A stretch of 64,000 nucleotides of DNA from Providencia stuartii (GCF_029277985.1 NZ_CP119546.1:3844001-3908000), one strand, 5' to 3'; counted from the stretch's first letter, positions 21,024 to 31,796 are shown. Notes: generated by a model not told the origin, from the sequence alone. Translations and numbers: made by a program.

Positions 21024-21722
21024 GGGACTGTCCTAGATAAGGTTTAAATTTTATTTTTAATTATTTTAGCATGGTCCATTGGTGTTTGTGTTAAAACGGC
21101 ACTCGCATTCCTTCTGACACAGCTCAAAATGTGCCTTCGGGATGCCGTTAAATTTATGCATATAGAACTTCGCTTCGTTCCAAAAATTTTCGATACCATT
21201 TATCTGATTTTTGTGGTCTTTTTTATCTACAAACTGGGTACTGTGATTAATCCTGTAATACTTCAAATCACTCACATCCAGTACTTTATAACTGGCAAAA
21301 TTGTCTTTGTAGACGATGCTGTCAGGGTAAATTATTGACTCAATTATCGGTAGCAATGTGTGAGATTTGGCATCTGGTATAATCTTAGTATAAACCTTGT
21401 CACTACACTTCAATAGCTGGAATACAGTCACTTTACCGACTGTGCCTCTACCTAAAGAACCTTTACGGCTTCCACCAAAATAACTTTCGTCGATTTATAT
21501 CTCTCCATCAAACCAAGAATGCTTATCAACGTGCTCAGCGATTAGCACTCTGAGGCGATGGGAACAATAAGTCGCGGTGTTGGACACCAACTAATTCGGC
21601 AGCAATACTAGCTGTAGAGCCTGTAACGAACAGCTCAATTAACCATTCCTATTTGTACTGACTGAGTCTGCTTTTTCTCGTAGAACTATCCTAGATGATC
21701 TTAATTATCTAGGACTGTCCCC
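21024..21722 (-). mobile_element. Decayed IS1595-family element
   Basis: About 700 bp bounded by related ends, GGGACTGTCCTAGATAA on the left and, read inward, GGGGACAGTCCTAGATAA on the right. Between them lies a broken ISXO2-like transposase gene on the minus strand. The right end overlaps the 3' end of the next small gene. Confidence 0.8.
21066..21690 (-). pseudogene. ISXO2-like transposase, inactivated
   Basis: The C-terminal 121 codons (21066-21431) are open and carry VYKDNFASYKVLDVSD and INGIENFWNEAK, the signature of IS1595/ISXO2 transposases. Upstream, the IDESYFGGSRKG motif is preceded by in-frame stops and the N-terminal zinc/helix part (RKSRLSQYK, ELFVTGSTASIAAELVG) is broken by stops and a frameshift. 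No functional protein can be made. Confidence 0.85.
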
Positions 21723-21903
21723 CTTTATTTTTATCTTCAAAGTGTTGTTTAAAAACCAAAACCTCACTCATTTTTACCTTACCATGCCTATTTCTTTTCG
21801 GTAACGGTAATCCTTCTAATTCGCATGTGGTTCTATATAACATAGCTAAATACTCTGCCTTAACGCCAATATATAAAGCAAAAGAATCTATATCAATATT
21901 CAT
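21709..21903 (-). CDS. Small unrecognised protein, possibly DNA-binding, 3' end altered
   Basis: 64 codons. The pattern ALYIGVKAEYLAMLYRTTCE then GLPLPKRN and GKVKMSEVLVFKQHF resembles small winged-helix excisionase-like proteins, but no family is assigned. The last four residues and the stop are supplied by the end of the IS1595 remnant, so the original C-terminus is lost. It lies just downstream of galE. Confidence 0.45.
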   Translation of the reverse strand: MNIDIDSFALYIGVKAEYLAMLYRTTCELEGLPLPKRNRHGKVKMSEVLVFKQHFEDKNKGGQS

Positions 21904-21926
21904 ATCTTAACCTAAATCAAATAAAT

Positions 21927-22949
21927 CTATTTATAGCCATTAGGATTCTGCGATTGCCAGCGCCAGCTATCATTAACCATATCTTGTACTGAATATTGAG
22001 CTTTCCATCCCAAATCGTTAAATGCTTTTTTAGGGCTAGACCAACATTCAGCGATATCACCAGGGCGGCGCTCAACAATTTTATACGGGATAGATTTACC
22101 TGATGCTTTTTCAAAAGCAGCAATCATCTCTAATACACTCGTTCCTTTACCCGTACCTAGATTATAGATATGTAGGCCTGCTTGATGGCTGACATGGTTT
22201 AATGCTGCAATATGACCGCTAGCTAAATCCATAACATGGATATAATCACGTACGCCAGTACCATCTGGAGTTGGGTAATCAGAGCCAAATACCATCACTT
22301 CTTTATGACGACCAACAGCAACTTGAGCAATATAAGGGGTCAAATTATTTGGAATACCTTGAGGGTCTTCCCCCATTAAACCTGAAGTATGAGCTCCGAC
22401 AGGGTTAAAATAACGTAATAAAGTCAGTGACCATTCATCATGCGCAATATGTAAATCGGTAAGAATGCGTTCAACCATATATTTGCTAGTACCATATGGG
22501 TTGGTTGTACCACCTACTTTCGATTCTTCAGTTAACGGTACTTCTTCAGGATCACCATACACCGTCGCGGAAGAACTAAAAATGAGGCTTTTTACACCCG
22601 ATTTTTGCATTGATGTGATTAAAACCAAAGTACCATTAACATTATTGTCATAGTACTCAATCGGTTTTTGAACTGACTCACCCACTGCTTTTAGCCCTGC
22701 AAAGTGAATCACCGATGCAATTTTATGTTCAGCAAAAATGGTATCTAAAATTTTGCTATCACGTACATCACCGACGTAGAAAATAGGTTTAGTGCCAGTA
22801 ATGGTTTCAATGCGATTTAGTACTTCAAGATTAGCATTGCAGAGATTATCTAAAATAATTGGCTGCATGCCTTGTTCGATCATCTGTACACAGGTATGGC
22901 TACCAATGTAGCCAAGACCACCAGTGACTAATACTTTTGCGTTTTTCAT
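21927..22949 (-). CDS. galE: UDP-glucose 4-epimerase
   Basis: Interconverts UDP-glucose and UDP-galactose (or the N-acetyl forms) as precursors for the polysaccharide. 340 residues, full length. The Rossmann motif GGLGYIGSHTC is at the N-terminus; the catalytic pair Tyr and Lys occurs in YGTSKYMVE near residue 150. It is the last gene of the leftward polysaccharide operon, 9 bp after wzc. Confidence 0.96.
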   Translation of the reverse strand: MKNAKVLVTGGLGYIGSHTCVQMIEQGMQPIILDNLCNANLEVLNRIETITGTKPIFYVGDVRDSKILDTIFAEHKIASVIHFAGLKAVGESVQKPIEYYDNNVNGTLVLITSMQKSGVKSLIFSSSATVYGDPEEVPLTEESKVGGTTNPYGTSKYMVERILTDLHIAHDEWSLTLLRYFNPVGAHTSGLMGEDPQGIPNNLTPYIAQVAVGRHKEVMVFGSDYPTPDGTGVRDYIHVMDLASGHIAALNHVSHQAGLHIYNLGTGKGTSVLEMIAAFEKASGKSIPYKIVERRPGDIAECWSSPKKAFNDLGWKAQYSVQDMVNDSWRWQSQNPNGYK

Positions 22950-22958
22950 TGTACTTTC

Positions 22959-25037
22959 CTAGTACTCATAAACATAATTATAATCGTCTGACTTGGCATC
23001 GATACCATTTAAGATCACACCCGTAATTTCGATATCGTTTTGCTTAAAGCGTTTGAGCGATAGCTCAATATCTTTCACCGTGTTCACACCATAATAGGCG
23101 ATAAGCAATGAGGTCCCAACGTACTTACCAATAATAGCTGAGTCAGTGATTGCCAGTATTGGCGCAGTATCAATCACGACGATATCGTATTGACCTTTCA
23201 CCGTATCAAGTAAACGTTTAAAGCGCTCGCTCATCAGCAATTCAGAAGAGTGAGTGACATTCTTACCCCGACAAATCACGTCGAGGTTTTCAATCACACT
23301 GTTATGAATATTTGGCTGGCTAGTATCTGATTGTGAGAGATAATCGGATAGACCTAATTTATTGCTTAATCCAAAGGCTTTATGGATACGGCCTTTACGT
23401 AAGTCAGTATCGATTAACAATACTTTTTTGCCTGCATTTGCTAATACCACCGCCATATTGGAGGTAACAAAGCTCTTACCTACACCCGGTGAAGCACTGG
23501 TGACCATAACCAGATTATTACCTTGGTTCATTACCGAGAAGTAAACACTAGTACGCAAAGAACGAATGGCTTCAACCGCCGTATCGGCAGGGTTTTCTAG
23601 TGCGAGTGGATGTTTATTACCTTCTGCAATCAATTTCTTCTCATGGGTAGAGAAAGGAATAGTGGCATAGACGTTGATGCCCAGTGCATCAATATCCTCA
23701 GTGCCTTTAATTTTATTATTAAAGAACTCACGAGCAATCACATATGCACAACCCACAATAAAGCCCAGTATTGCAGCTAATACTAAGATTAATGCTTTCT
23801 TAGGTGCTACGGCATTCGGTTGAGACTCAGCAGAGTCAATAATACGCACATCAGCGGTGATCCCTGAGTTTAATACACTCAGTTCCTGCTGTTTTGCCAC
23901 TAATTGATTGTAAATAGCTTGCTCAGACTCTACATCACGGGTTAAACGAACAATTTGTTGTTGAGTATTCGGCAGTTTTTGAATCGCTTTACTGATTTTC
24001 TCTTTCTCACGTAACAGCTGCTGGCGCTTATCAAGCAGTGATTGGTAAGCTGGGTGGTTACGTGTATATAATTGCTGAATTTCAACTTCTTTAAAAGTGA
24101 GTTCATTTAACTTTTCTTCGACTTGCAAAGCACTATCAAGGGCAGATTTGGCTTCTAATGATAAGTCGATAGATTCATTCTTTTTACGGAAAGTGTTTAA
24201 CTGATTTTCATAGTTATCCAGCTTGGTTTTAATCTTAGGCAGATACTCATCTAAGAATAACAACGTATTATTAGTGACTTCTTTTTTACGCTCGATATTT
24301 TGGTCGACGTAATTTTGAATAATGCTGTTTAAGATTTGCACGTTTTCGGTTTTATCGGCACCTTTAATGGCCATATTGATAATACCGGTTCCTTTACCCA
24401 CTTCTGCAATAGTTAAAGTGTTACGTAGGTTTTCAATGGTTGAATAACGCGCATTTTTGACTAAGGTAAATTCTTGGCCAACCTCTGCAACTAAGGATGA
24501 AATCAATAAACTAATATCGTCTTGTTTTAAGAGAATACCAACGGTGCCTTCAAGAACTTGACCTTCAATATTGAGAGAATATTTGTTATCACCCAAATAG
24601 GTCAAAGTCGCAGGCTTTCCAATAAAGTCTTCAGGAACTAAATAGAGAGCCACGACAGCATCAGTTTTATCACCCCACAGCTTATCAAAAAAGCCTGCCG
24701 GTGCGATTTGAGTATCTAAATTCAGGTTAGTCACGGTTTTGCCCAGCACCATTCGTGACTTAATGACTTCAATTTCGGAATCGACTTGGCCATTGCTATT
24801 AGACAAAGGCATCATTTCACTCATTTGGTCAACAAGAGAAACTTGGCTGGCTTTGTCATATTGCAGTGTCGCATTAGCTTGATAGATAGGGGTAGCTAAA
24901 AAACTGTAAGCTGCTGCAAGCAAAATAAAAAACAGAGTAAAAAAGCCGATTTTAAGATAACTGGACTTTAATACTTTAAAAAGCGCCAGCAGATCGATCT
25001 CGTCCGAGGCAGGGGAGCTATTTTTTGTCGTGTTCAT
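22959..25037 (-). CDS. wzc: Tyrosine kinase and chain-length protein Wzc
   Basis: Inner-membrane polysaccharide co-polymerase with autokinase domain, controlling capsule or exopolysaccharide polymerisation and export with Wza and Wzb. 692 residues: an N-terminal membrane segment (about 32-50), a periplasmic Wzz domain with coiled coil, a second membrane segment (about 430) and the cytoplasmic kinase with Walker A ASPGVGKS, Walker A' LLIDTDLRKG and Walker B VVIDTAP. The C-terminal tail DDYNYVYEY is the tyrosine cluster that is phosphorylated. Confidence 0.96.
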   Translation of the reverse strand: MNTTKNSSPASDEIDLLALFKVLKSSYLKIGFFTLFFILLAAAYSFLATPIYQANATLQYDKASQVSLVDQMSEMMPLSNSNGQVDSEIEVIKSRMVLGKTVTNLNLDTQIAPAGFFDKLWGDKTDAVVALYLVPEDFIGKPATLTYLGDNKYSLNIEGQVLEGTVGILLKQDDISLLISSLVAEVGQEFTLVKNARYSTIENLRNTLTIAEVGKGTGIINMAIKGADKTENVQILNSIIQNYVDQNIERKKEVTNNTLLFLDEYLPKIKTKLDNYENQLNTFRKKNESIDLSLEAKSALDSALQVEEKLNELTFKEVEIQQLYTRNHPAYQSLLDKRQQLLREKEKISKAIQKLPNTQQQIVRLTRDVESEQAIYNQLVAKQQELSVLNSGITADVRIIDSAESQPNAVAPKKALILVLAAILGFIVGCAYVIAREFFNNKIKGTEDIDALGINVYATIPFSTHEKKLIAEGNKHPLALENPADTAVEAIRSLRTSVYFSVMNQGNNLVMVTSASPGVGKSFVTSNMAVVLANAGKKVLLIDTDLRKGRIHKAFGLSNKLGLSDYLSQSDTSQPNIHNSVIENLDVICRGKNVTHSSELLMSERFKRLLDTVKGQYDIVVIDTAPILAITDSAIIGKYVGTSLLIAYYGVNTVKDIELSLKRFKQNDIEITGVILNGIDAKSDDYNYVYEY

Positions 25038-25071
25038 AATCAGTTAAATGCTAAGCCTTCCAAAATTAAAA

Positions 25072-25500
25072 TTAAATTTTCCCTTGCCACTGTATAACAG
25101 CTTTTTCCATCAGTTGATAAACATGTTCAAACATTTCATCACTGCGTTTATGCGGATCTGGGATCTCGGTTTTATTAAGCCACTGGCCGAATAACATGAC
25201 TTTGCCACGAGTTTCGGGAAACTGTTGATGGATCCTATCAATATGATCGTTTTCCATCACTAGGATTAAGTCTGCTTCTTTACATAATTCACTGGTTAAA
25301 CGCCGTGATTGATGATTGTTTAAACAGAGATTGTGCTGCTGGGCGATACGAATAGCGCTCTCATAGGCGGGGCGATCGTCTTTGGCAATAATGCCAGCAG
25401 AGTGTATTTTTTTATTGGGGAAATGGGCTTGTAATAGGCGCTCCCCCGTGGGGGAGCGGCATATATTCCCCATACAAACAACGAGAATATTATTAAACAT
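25072..25500 (-). CDS. wzb: Low-molecular-weight tyrosine phosphatase Wzb
   Basis: Dephosphorylates Wzc. 142 residues with the P-loop VCMGNICRSPTG (catalytic Cys9 and Arg15) and the acid loop DPH near residue 115. It lies between wza and wzc, the standard order, with 5 bp to wza and 34 bp to wzc. Full length. Confidence 0.96.
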   Translation of the reverse strand: MFNNILVVCMGNICRSPTGERLLQAHFPNKKIHSAGIIAKDDRPAYESAIRIAQQHNLCLNNHQSRRLTSELCKEADLILVMENDHIDRIHQQFPETRGKVMLFGQWLNKTEIPDPHKRSDEMFEHVYQLMEKAVIQWQGKI

Positions 25501-25505
25501 ATGGA

Positions 25506-26660
25506 TTACCAGTCATGAATACGTTTAGTACCTTCGGTTAACTGATTATAAGTTGCGATGGTTGGTAGCAATTGGGTGATTAGGCGGTTCCAACGCACAA
25601 CAGGAGCGGCTGTGACATAAACTAAGTCATAAGGTTGCAGTTTAAATTCCGTTCCCATCACCATGGCAGTGGCATCGGATAAATCTAACTGATAAACCGC
25701 CGCCATTTTTTTCGGCAGTAGGGCATCCAGCTCTTTATCGCCCGAGGTTTGGTTTTTAATTGGACGGATGACAAATACGCCGGTTGCATTAGCGGTATTT
25801 TGATCTGTACCGCCTGCTTTACTCAGTGCCTCAGTAATACTCATGCCAGCACGGTCAATGATTAGGGTGTTTGGCTGACCTACTTCGCCCATCACAAACA
25901 CTTTTTGCCCGTCATTACGTGGTACATATAGTACATCACCCGGTAGCATCAGATGGTTTTGGGTTAGGTCGCCATACTGAACTAATGCTTGCAGTGAGAT
26001 TTTTATCTCTTTGCCATTTCGGGTGAGTACGACATTGTCCCAATCGGCTTTTTCAGTCAGGCCGCCTGCATTATTAAAGGCCTCTAAAACCGTTAACGGT
26101 ACGTTAGTAATCGGTAATGTACCGGGTTTAGCCACTTCACCTGACACATACATTTTCTGTGAGCGGAAGGCAGCAATGCTGACATCCACTTGTGGTGATT
26201 CGATATAAGTCGATAGACGGTTACTCACTAGATTACGGATTTCAGTGACCGTTTTACCAATGACTTTCACTTTACCGATATACGGATAGTAGATAGTACC
26301 ATCGGAATGCACCCAGTTACCGGAGTCCGCGGCACTACGGTAAGAGCCGGCAGGAATAGTTAACTCAGGGTGATCCCATACCGTAATGGTTAATACATCA
26401 CCCACACCCACACGGTACTCATAGGTTGCCAGTTGCTTTTCGAGGGTTGGGTTGGGTTTTGCGATAACCTGTGGGGTATACATCTCATCTAATAGTTTTG
26501 GCGAGATCGGGTAGATATCGACAAATTTAGAAATATCACGATCGCCAGTGTCGACGACATTTTTCCCCGAGGTAGACATATAGACACCAGGGGTAACAGT
26601 ACAGCCTGTCAGGAGAATACTAACAGCGACTAAGGTAAGTGGGAGACGCTTACTAAGCAC
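25506..26660 (-). CDS. wza: Outer-membrane polysaccharide export protein Wza
   Basis: Lipoprotein forming the octameric export channel. 384 residues with a signal peptide ending in lipobox LLTGC (Cys20), the polysaccharide export domain ([19 protein letters not shown] near 85) and SLBB repeats ([32 protein letters not shown]). The C-terminal helix that spans the outer membrane includes [13 protein letters not shown]. It starts the wza-wzb-wzc-galE block. The 373-bp gap before it contains a MITE. Confidence 0.96.
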   Translation of the reverse strand: MLSKRLPLTLVAVSILLTGCTVTPGVYMSTSGKNVVDTGDRDISKFVDIYPISPKLLDEMYTPQVIAKPNPTLEKQLATYEYRVGVGDVLTITVWDHPELTIPAGSYRSAADSGNWVHSDGTIYYPYIGKVKVIGKTVTEIRNLVSNRLSTYIESPQVDVSIAAFRSQKMYVSGEVAKPGTLPITNVPLTVLEAFNNAGGLTEKADWDNVVLTRNGKEIKISLQALVQYGDLTQNHLMLPGDVLYVPRNDGQKVFVMGEVGQPNTLIIDRAGMSITEALSKAGGTDQNTANATGVFVIRPIKNQTSGDKELDALLPKKMAAVYQLDLSDATAMVMGTEFKLQPYDLVYVTAAPVVRWNRLITQLLPTIATYNQLTEGTKRIHDW

Positions 26661-27033
26661 AAGACCATCCTATAATATAAATATTAAGTATTAGGTAGTG
26701 TATAAGATATCGAACTTTTCAACAATTATTCCTACTTAGACTGGGATTAATATAGTTTTGAGCAGGTTATGATGAAGAATATTTCTGGGAAAGTTATTAC
26801 TTAATTTTCAAATAGCTACTATCATATCAACTATATTATATACATTGATATTCCATTAAAAATGTAATAAATGATATATAAGAGCCTATCTCAATAGGGA
26901 TTAATTACCGCATAAAAAATATATTATCACTGTAACCAAAACCTTATACAGCCTGACTTTTAAACATCGATATGGCTGGGTAAGGTGATGAATTTACCTC
27001 CTATTGAGATAGACTCTAAGACTATATTGATAT
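26661..27033. other. Gap before wza, with MITE
   Basis: 373 bp without a gene, AT-rich. More than a third is MITE copy 1. Promoter-like AT-rich sequence precedes wza (minus strand), so wza-galE may have its own promoter besides read-through from the locus; this is inference. Confidence 0.5.
26882..27016. repeat. MITE copy 1 (135 bp)
   Basis: Non-coding element with terminal inverted repeats starting GAGCCTATCTCAATAGG; the right end has one change (GACTC). Flanked by TAA on both sides. Two more copies lie at 33896-34030 and 37977-38110. Located between the 3' end of a glycosyltransferase gene and wza. Confidence 0.88.
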
Positions 27034-27867
27034 TTAACGTATAAATTTATAAGCCAATTTAATTACTGGTGAGGGTAAAATATGGAAAAACAAACGGCTA
27101 GAGACTAAGAGGAAATTAGATATAGATACTTGTCTTAGAATAAACATATGTTTTAGCCTAATTGAAAATTCACTCCAAGCTTTATTCATTCCTTGTCTAC
27201 GAGTGACGGTATCTTCAGTAACCCGATAATCTATTAATACCTCATTAATATTACCAAATTTAAATTGGTATTTTAGTAATTCAAACCAAAAGGCCATATC
27301 TTCGGTTAGCTGTGTATTTGTTGGATACCTATGTCCTAAATCAAATATTTTAGCACGAAACATTACTGAAGGATGAATAAATGGACAGCGTGCAATGCTA
27401 AATTTAATCAGTTTTTCATGAGACGTTGGCAAGATTTTTTGCTGAAGAGCATATGATGCACCGAACTCACGACAAAAAGTACCACAAATATCAATATGTT
27501 TGTGAGAATTAAAATATTCTAATTGTCTTTCTAGGCGATTCGGATGGGATATGTCATCACTATCCATTCGGGCTATATAATCATAATTTTTATTAACGAC
27601 AATATCTATAAGATAATTAAGTGAAGATGCTAAACCTTCATTTTTATCTCGTGAATAATACTTTATTTTTCCTGAAGTAGCATATTCATCAAGTATTTTT
27701 TGTAATGAAGCCGTTACTATACCATCGCGATATAAATAAAGGTCATTAGCTATACTTTGATTTAAAATACTTTCAATAGCTTCCCGTAAGTAGTCTGGCT
27801 TATCAGACTTATAAACGCTCATAATTACAGCAACATTTTTGTGAGATATGCAATCTTTACTGCTCAC
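27034..27867 (-). CDS. Glycosyltransferase family 2
   Basis: Cytoplasmic enzyme adding a sugar to the lipid-linked repeat unit. 277 residues: the GT-A start AVIMSVYKSDKPDYLREAI, the acidic DSDD metal-binding motif near residue 98 and the C-terminal WFELLKY region. It resembles AmsE/WcaA-type transferases. Donor and acceptor sugars cannot be told. Downstream end lies 17 bp from MITE copy 1. Confidence 0.88.
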   Translation of the reverse strand: MSSKDCISHKNVAVIMSVYKSDKPDYLREAIESILNQSIANDLYLYRDGIVTASLQKILDEYATSGKIKYYSRDKNEGLASSLNYLIDIVVNKNYDYIARMDSDDISHPNRLERQLEYFNSHKHIDICGTFCREFGASYALQQKILPTSHEKLIKFSIARCPFIHPSVMFRAKIFDLGHRYPTNTQLTEDMAFWFELLKYQFKFGNINEVLIDYRVTEDTVTRRQGMNKAWSEFSIRLKHMFILRQVSISNFLLVSSRLFFHILPSPVIKLAYKFIR

Positions 27868-27987
27868 TCAAAATTACCTCATCATATTTTTAAATATACT
27901 TGACTTCGATAATAAACATAACATTCTACTTTAGCGAATAAGAGGTTCAAAAAATGAAATTTATTCTATAGTTCCTATAAATTATCA

Positions 27988-29055
27988 TTATAAGTTATTT
28001 CTCAAATACTCGAATGAACGCTCTCTCTCTTGTAAAATTATTTTGTTCGTATCATCATAGGTAATATCTTTAGTAAGTGTTATATCTAGTGATTCTATGC
28101 TATGAATAATACGTTCACTTTTTTTCATTGTTTTGAGTAAAGAAGATAATTTTTGACTATTAGTATTTCTGATCATTGTGCCAAATTTTTTATTGTTAAT
28201 AAGAGAAAAGATTGTTCCATGAAAGGTATCTGTTATTATGTAATCTGCATTTTTTATATATGACAAAACCTCAAATGGATGAGGTGTTATGACTTCATCA
28301 CACCAAGGAAAAAAAAAGCCAACAGAAATTAATTTTTTATTATGTTTTTTTGCAAATTTAACTATTCTATTTATTTCATCTTTATTAGAAATTCGAGAAG
28401 GATAGGTATAAATAATGATATAATCCTTCATTGGAACCTCACACATATGTTGATTAAAGTCATAGAGGAATACTGGATCTACATGCATTTGGGGTTTTAT
28501 CCCTAATAATGAATCTACAATATTAACTGAGTTTATATCACGAACTGATATAGCTTTCATGTTTCGCATTGCGCTAGTTATATTAGATTTAACACCATAT
28601 TTTTCAATTTCTGTCATTGTAGTATGACCAAAGGAACCAGCATATGATATAACATTTTTAGCTTCTTTGACATTACCATAAAGCTGTTCAGTAAAGCCCC
28701 ATGGGGTGGGTTGCGCAAAATTAAAAACTTCATCACTACCAATCACTACGGTATCGTAGCTAGAGTATTTCCTGTTTAAAATACCTAACTCTGAAAAAAA
28801 TTCTTCATTAAAGCGTTTGTTTAATAAACGATGCTGTTTGAAATTTTTAATCAAGTGAATATTTAGAAAACGTTCTTTGAATTTGTTTAAGTAAAGAATT
28901 TTATCCCGCTTAAGCCCATCTTTTTGTACACCAAATTCAATATCTATATATTCACATTCATGACCTAAATTTTCGATTGTTTTTCTTAAAGCAAATGATT
29001 GCATAAAAGAACCGTAGTTTACAACTTTCTGCATGGATAAAATTGCTATTTTCAT
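27988..29055 (-). CDS. Polysaccharide pyruvyl transferase family protein
   Basis: 355 residues. The start KIAILSMQKVVNYGSFMQSFAL and the C-terminal half with GSDEVFNF, ISYAGSFGH and ITDTFHGTIFS identify the pyruvyl transferase (CsaB/WcaK-like) fold. Such enzymes attach pyruvate ketals from phosphoenolpyruvate to sugars, giving acidic polysaccharide. Lies in the operon between two GT2 genes. Substrate unknown. Confidence 0.88.
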   Translation of the reverse strand: MKIAILSMQKVVNYGSFMQSFALRKTIENLGHECEYIDIEFGVQKDGLKRDKILYLNKFKERFLNIHLIKNFKQHRLLNKRFNEEFFSELGILNRKYSSYDTVVIGSDEVFNFAQPTPWGFTEQLYGNVKEAKNVISYAGSFGHTTMTEIEKYGVKSNITSAMRNMKAISVRDINSVNIVDSLLGIKPQMHVDPVFLYDFNQHMCEVPMKDYIIIYTYPSRISNKDEINRIVKFAKKHNKKLISVGFFFPWCDEVITPHPFEVLSYIKNADYIITDTFHGTIFSLINNKKFGTMIRNTNSQKLSSLLKTMKKSERIIHSIESLDITLTKDITYDDTNKIILQERERSFEYLRNNL

Positions 29056-29237
29056 TATAACTCTAGCTACCTTTTCTAATTCAATATTAATATATTGTTT
29101 GAATGTAAATATGAAATAATTATTATGACTTTAGATGTATAAGTTGTTTTATAATTCTTATACTCTAAAAAATAATTTTTTTTAATTAAGGGGTAACGTT
29201 ATATATTTCATGATTTTCTAAAGAAGGATATATGAAA

Positions 29238-30254
29238 TCACCCATCAACACTATTGTTAATTATATTCTTTCGTCTGATTTTATCTAATTTAGATACAAG
29301 AAATGGGCTAAAGGCTCCGGCTATGATTAATAGCTTTCTATACAAAGATAATTTATTAAAAAATAGAAACTTAAATGAATTATATCTGATATACTTTAGC
29401 CATCTGTTATAATCAGTTAAGTAATTTTTTTCTAACTTATTAGACTTTAACTTTACTAGTGCTCCTAACCGATACAGACATAAATGATAATTAAACATAG
29501 TGTTTATCATTTTTGACTTTTTAGGTAAATGTTCTCTTATATTAATTAAAGCTTTTTCTCCATTATATACTTTCTCAATTTCAAACTTTGTAGTTGCTGA
29601 TGTTTCATTATTTTTTCTATAGTAATAGACTTTTTTATTTCCTACGCAAATTCTTTGACAGGATTGAGCTATATTAATTATAAAAGTAAGTCCTTCGCCA
29701 TAAAATAAATCTTCTGAAAAAAATATCTTTTTAGATTCAATTAAGGAACGTTTGTATATCTTATTCCAACAACCTACGACAACATTTGGAGATAGTAAAA
29801 GAGAAATGGCTTCTTCAGTATTTAATATTTCAATTTTTTCTTTCTTTACTTGCTGTTCAATTTTTCTTGTATAGCAATTTTTAGAGAAACAGAAGTCCGC
29901 ATCTGAATTTGTAATAAGCTCTAACATGTAGCTTACAAAATCATTTGCTAAATAGTCATCACCATCAACAAAAACTATATATTCACCTATAGATTCTTTA
30001 ATCCCTCTATTTCGAGCAGAGCTTACTCCAGAGTTAGGTGTATTTAAAACACGAGCTCTTTTTTCATTTTTTATGCAGGAATTAACTATTTTATAGGTGT
30101 TATCAGTCGAACCATCATTAATAATGATGACTTCAATATTTTTATATGTTTGTTCAAAAATAGATGCAAGGCACTTTGTAATATATTTTTCAACATTATA
30201 TGCAGGAACAATTATTGAAACTAAGATATCTAAACTTTTATACTCCATACACAT
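29238..30254 (-). CDS. Glycosyltransferase family 2
   Basis: 338 residues. GT-A domain from VSIIVPAYNVEKYITKCL to about residue 220, with the IINDGSTDNT loop and the metal-binding FVDGDDYL near residue 95. The C-terminal 100 residues are Lys/Asn-rich and hydrophobic, perhaps membrane-associated. Start could also be the internal ATG two codons on. The 182-bp gap to the preceding gene shows nothing besides AT-rich sequence. Confidence 0.88.
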   Translation of the reverse strand: MCMEYKSLDILVSIIVPAYNVEKYITKCLASIFEQTYKNIEVIIINDGSTDNTYKIVNSCIKNEKRARVLNTPNSGVSSARNRGIKESIGEYIVFVDGDDYLANDFVSYMLELITNSDADFCFSKNCYTRKIEQQVKKEKIEILNTEEAISLLLSPNVVVGCWNKIYKRSLIESKKIFFSEDLFYGEGLTFIINIAQSCQRICVGNKKVYYYRKNNETSATTKFEIEKVYNGEKALINIREHLPKKSKMINTMFNYHLCLYRLGALVKLKSNKLEKNYLTDYNRWLKYIRYNSFKFLFFNKLSLYRKLLIIAGAFSPFLVSKLDKIRRKNIINNSVDG

Positions 30255-30421
30255 TTCTCTCCATTACTGTGCCTTATTCATTTCATAATAATTTAGTTAA
30301 TTAAAATTAGAGCCCAATCTAACTCTTGTCCTGATTCTAGTTGATTAAACATTAATTTCAAATCTAGTTATGCCTATATAAAGATACTTTTTAATTACTA
30401 TTAATAGTATGCTTAAAAACA

Positions 30422-31528
30422 CTAATTATGTAAGCGCTCTATTATGCGTTTACAGATAGCATTCCAAGAATACTCATATTTGACTAGATATGAACACTTT
30501 TCCTGAAAGCTAGGACATGATTTTCTATTCATGATTTTTTTTAATGATATTAGTGAGCGGTCAAAGTCATTAACGAAAAATTCCTCTGCAACTCCTGAAT
30601 CTTTCAAAGTTGAAAGCATGTTTGTTTCTTTAGTTAATAAGCATGGTAGGTGATTGCGTAGAGCTTCGAGAATTGCAATTGGCATACCTTCGTAGCGAGA
30701 TGTTAAAACGAAAATATCAGCATTAGAGAGTACTTTATCTTTTTCATCTCCGAATACGGCATCGTTAACTTTTATGTTATCAGTCAGACCATTCTTTTCA
30801 ATATAGTCATGAATAAAAGATAAACCTGATTTTGAGTCTGTTCCATACATATTTAACTCCCAATGGAAATTAGGATAATAGTCTATTAAGTATTTTGTAA
30901 ACTCTAGTAAATAGTCTAATCCTTTATGTTTTATATCATATCTGCCTAAATATATCATTTTTACTGTTTTATTTTTTTCCTTTATGAAAGTGATGTAAGT
31001 ATTTTCCTTAGTTGTAATACCGTTGGGAAAAATTTCAGTATTTTTATTTATGTAGACTCCGTTCTTTTTTTCATCATCATTAAGGTACATAACGAATTTG
31101 GATTTTTTTAATAATTTGCATAATAAAAAACGATATAAAATTCGCTTAGTAGCAGAACCTTTTTCAAAAGCATGTATAGATAACGACGAATGGGGTATTA
31201 TCACATAGCGTTGTTTTGTTAGAAAAAGAAAAATAATAACTAATAGAACTCTTAATTGAAATAATCCATGAATCATGAAAGTAGCACCTTTTTCTTGGTG
31301 CAATAATTTAAATAGGTCTAATAGTCGTTTGGGTTTTTCTGCTTGTTTTTCTGCAATATTAAATAATGATATATTATTTATTGGAAGGGTAGTAGTTTGA
31401 TAATAGTTAGTTTGAATTAACTTTGAATCTATACCTAAATTAGAAAATGATAAATGATGGTTTATTATAACCTCGGAGATACCTTCACCTTTATGAAACC
31501 AAATTGGACCGATGTTAATAATTTTCAT
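30422..31528 (-). CDS. Glycosyltransferase family 4
   Basis: GT-B fold enzyme of 368 residues. The start INIGPIWFHKGEGISEVII holds the N-terminal glycine loop, MIYLGRYDIKHKGLDYLLEF begins the second domain, and SRYEGMPIAILEALRNHLP is the nucleotide-sugar-binding E-x7-E motif. It follows an acyltransferase remnant in the same direction. Sugar specificity unknown. Confidence 0.9.
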   Translation of the reverse strand: MKIINIGPIWFHKGEGISEVIINHHLSFSNLGIDSKLIQTNYYQTTTLPINNISLFNIAEKQAEKPKRLLDLFKLLHQEKGATFMIHGLFQLRVLLVIIFLFLTKQRYVIIPHSSLSIHAFEKGSATKRILYRFLLCKLLKKSKFVMYLNDDEKKNGVYINKNTEIFPNGITTKENTYITFIKEKNKTVKMIYLGRYDIKHKGLDYLLEFTKYLIDYYPNFHWELNMYGTDSKSGLSFIHDYIEKNGLTDNIKVNDAVFGDEKDKVLSNADIFVLTSRYEGMPIAILEALRNHLPCLLTKETNMLSTLKDSGVAEEFFVNDFDRSLISLKKIMNRKSCPSFQEKCSYLVKYEYSWNAICKRIIERLHN

Positions 31529-31563
31529 GAAAGCTCACATATTATAAATAAAGTATATTGTTT

Positions 31564-31683
31564 TTAAATTGAATAGTTATTGCTACCTATTTGTGCACCA
31601 GTTAGGATCACACTGAATTGCCAAATACGAGTATCATCACCAATATTTTGGCTTTGGACGTCACTTAATGGATGAATAAACAT
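31564..31683 (-). pseudogene. N-terminal remnant of a hexapeptide-repeat acyltransferase
   Basis: 39 codons beginning [10 protein letters not shown] and continuing [20 protein letters not shown], the first coil of left-handed beta-helix acyltransferases (WbpD/FdtC/VioB type) that acylate amino sugars. The frame stops after SNNYSI and the remaining ~110-150 residues are absent. Its start overlaps the end of the ketoisomerase remnant, as in intact dTDP-amino-sugar operons. Confidence 0.6.
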
Positions 31684-31796
31684 TTTTGCATTCTTCTAAA
31701 AAATCATTATAGTCACGAATATAATCACTTTCATCAGGTCGTGTATTCAATCCGGTGATTAACCTGTAATATAGGGTAATTTACCGGAGAATATTC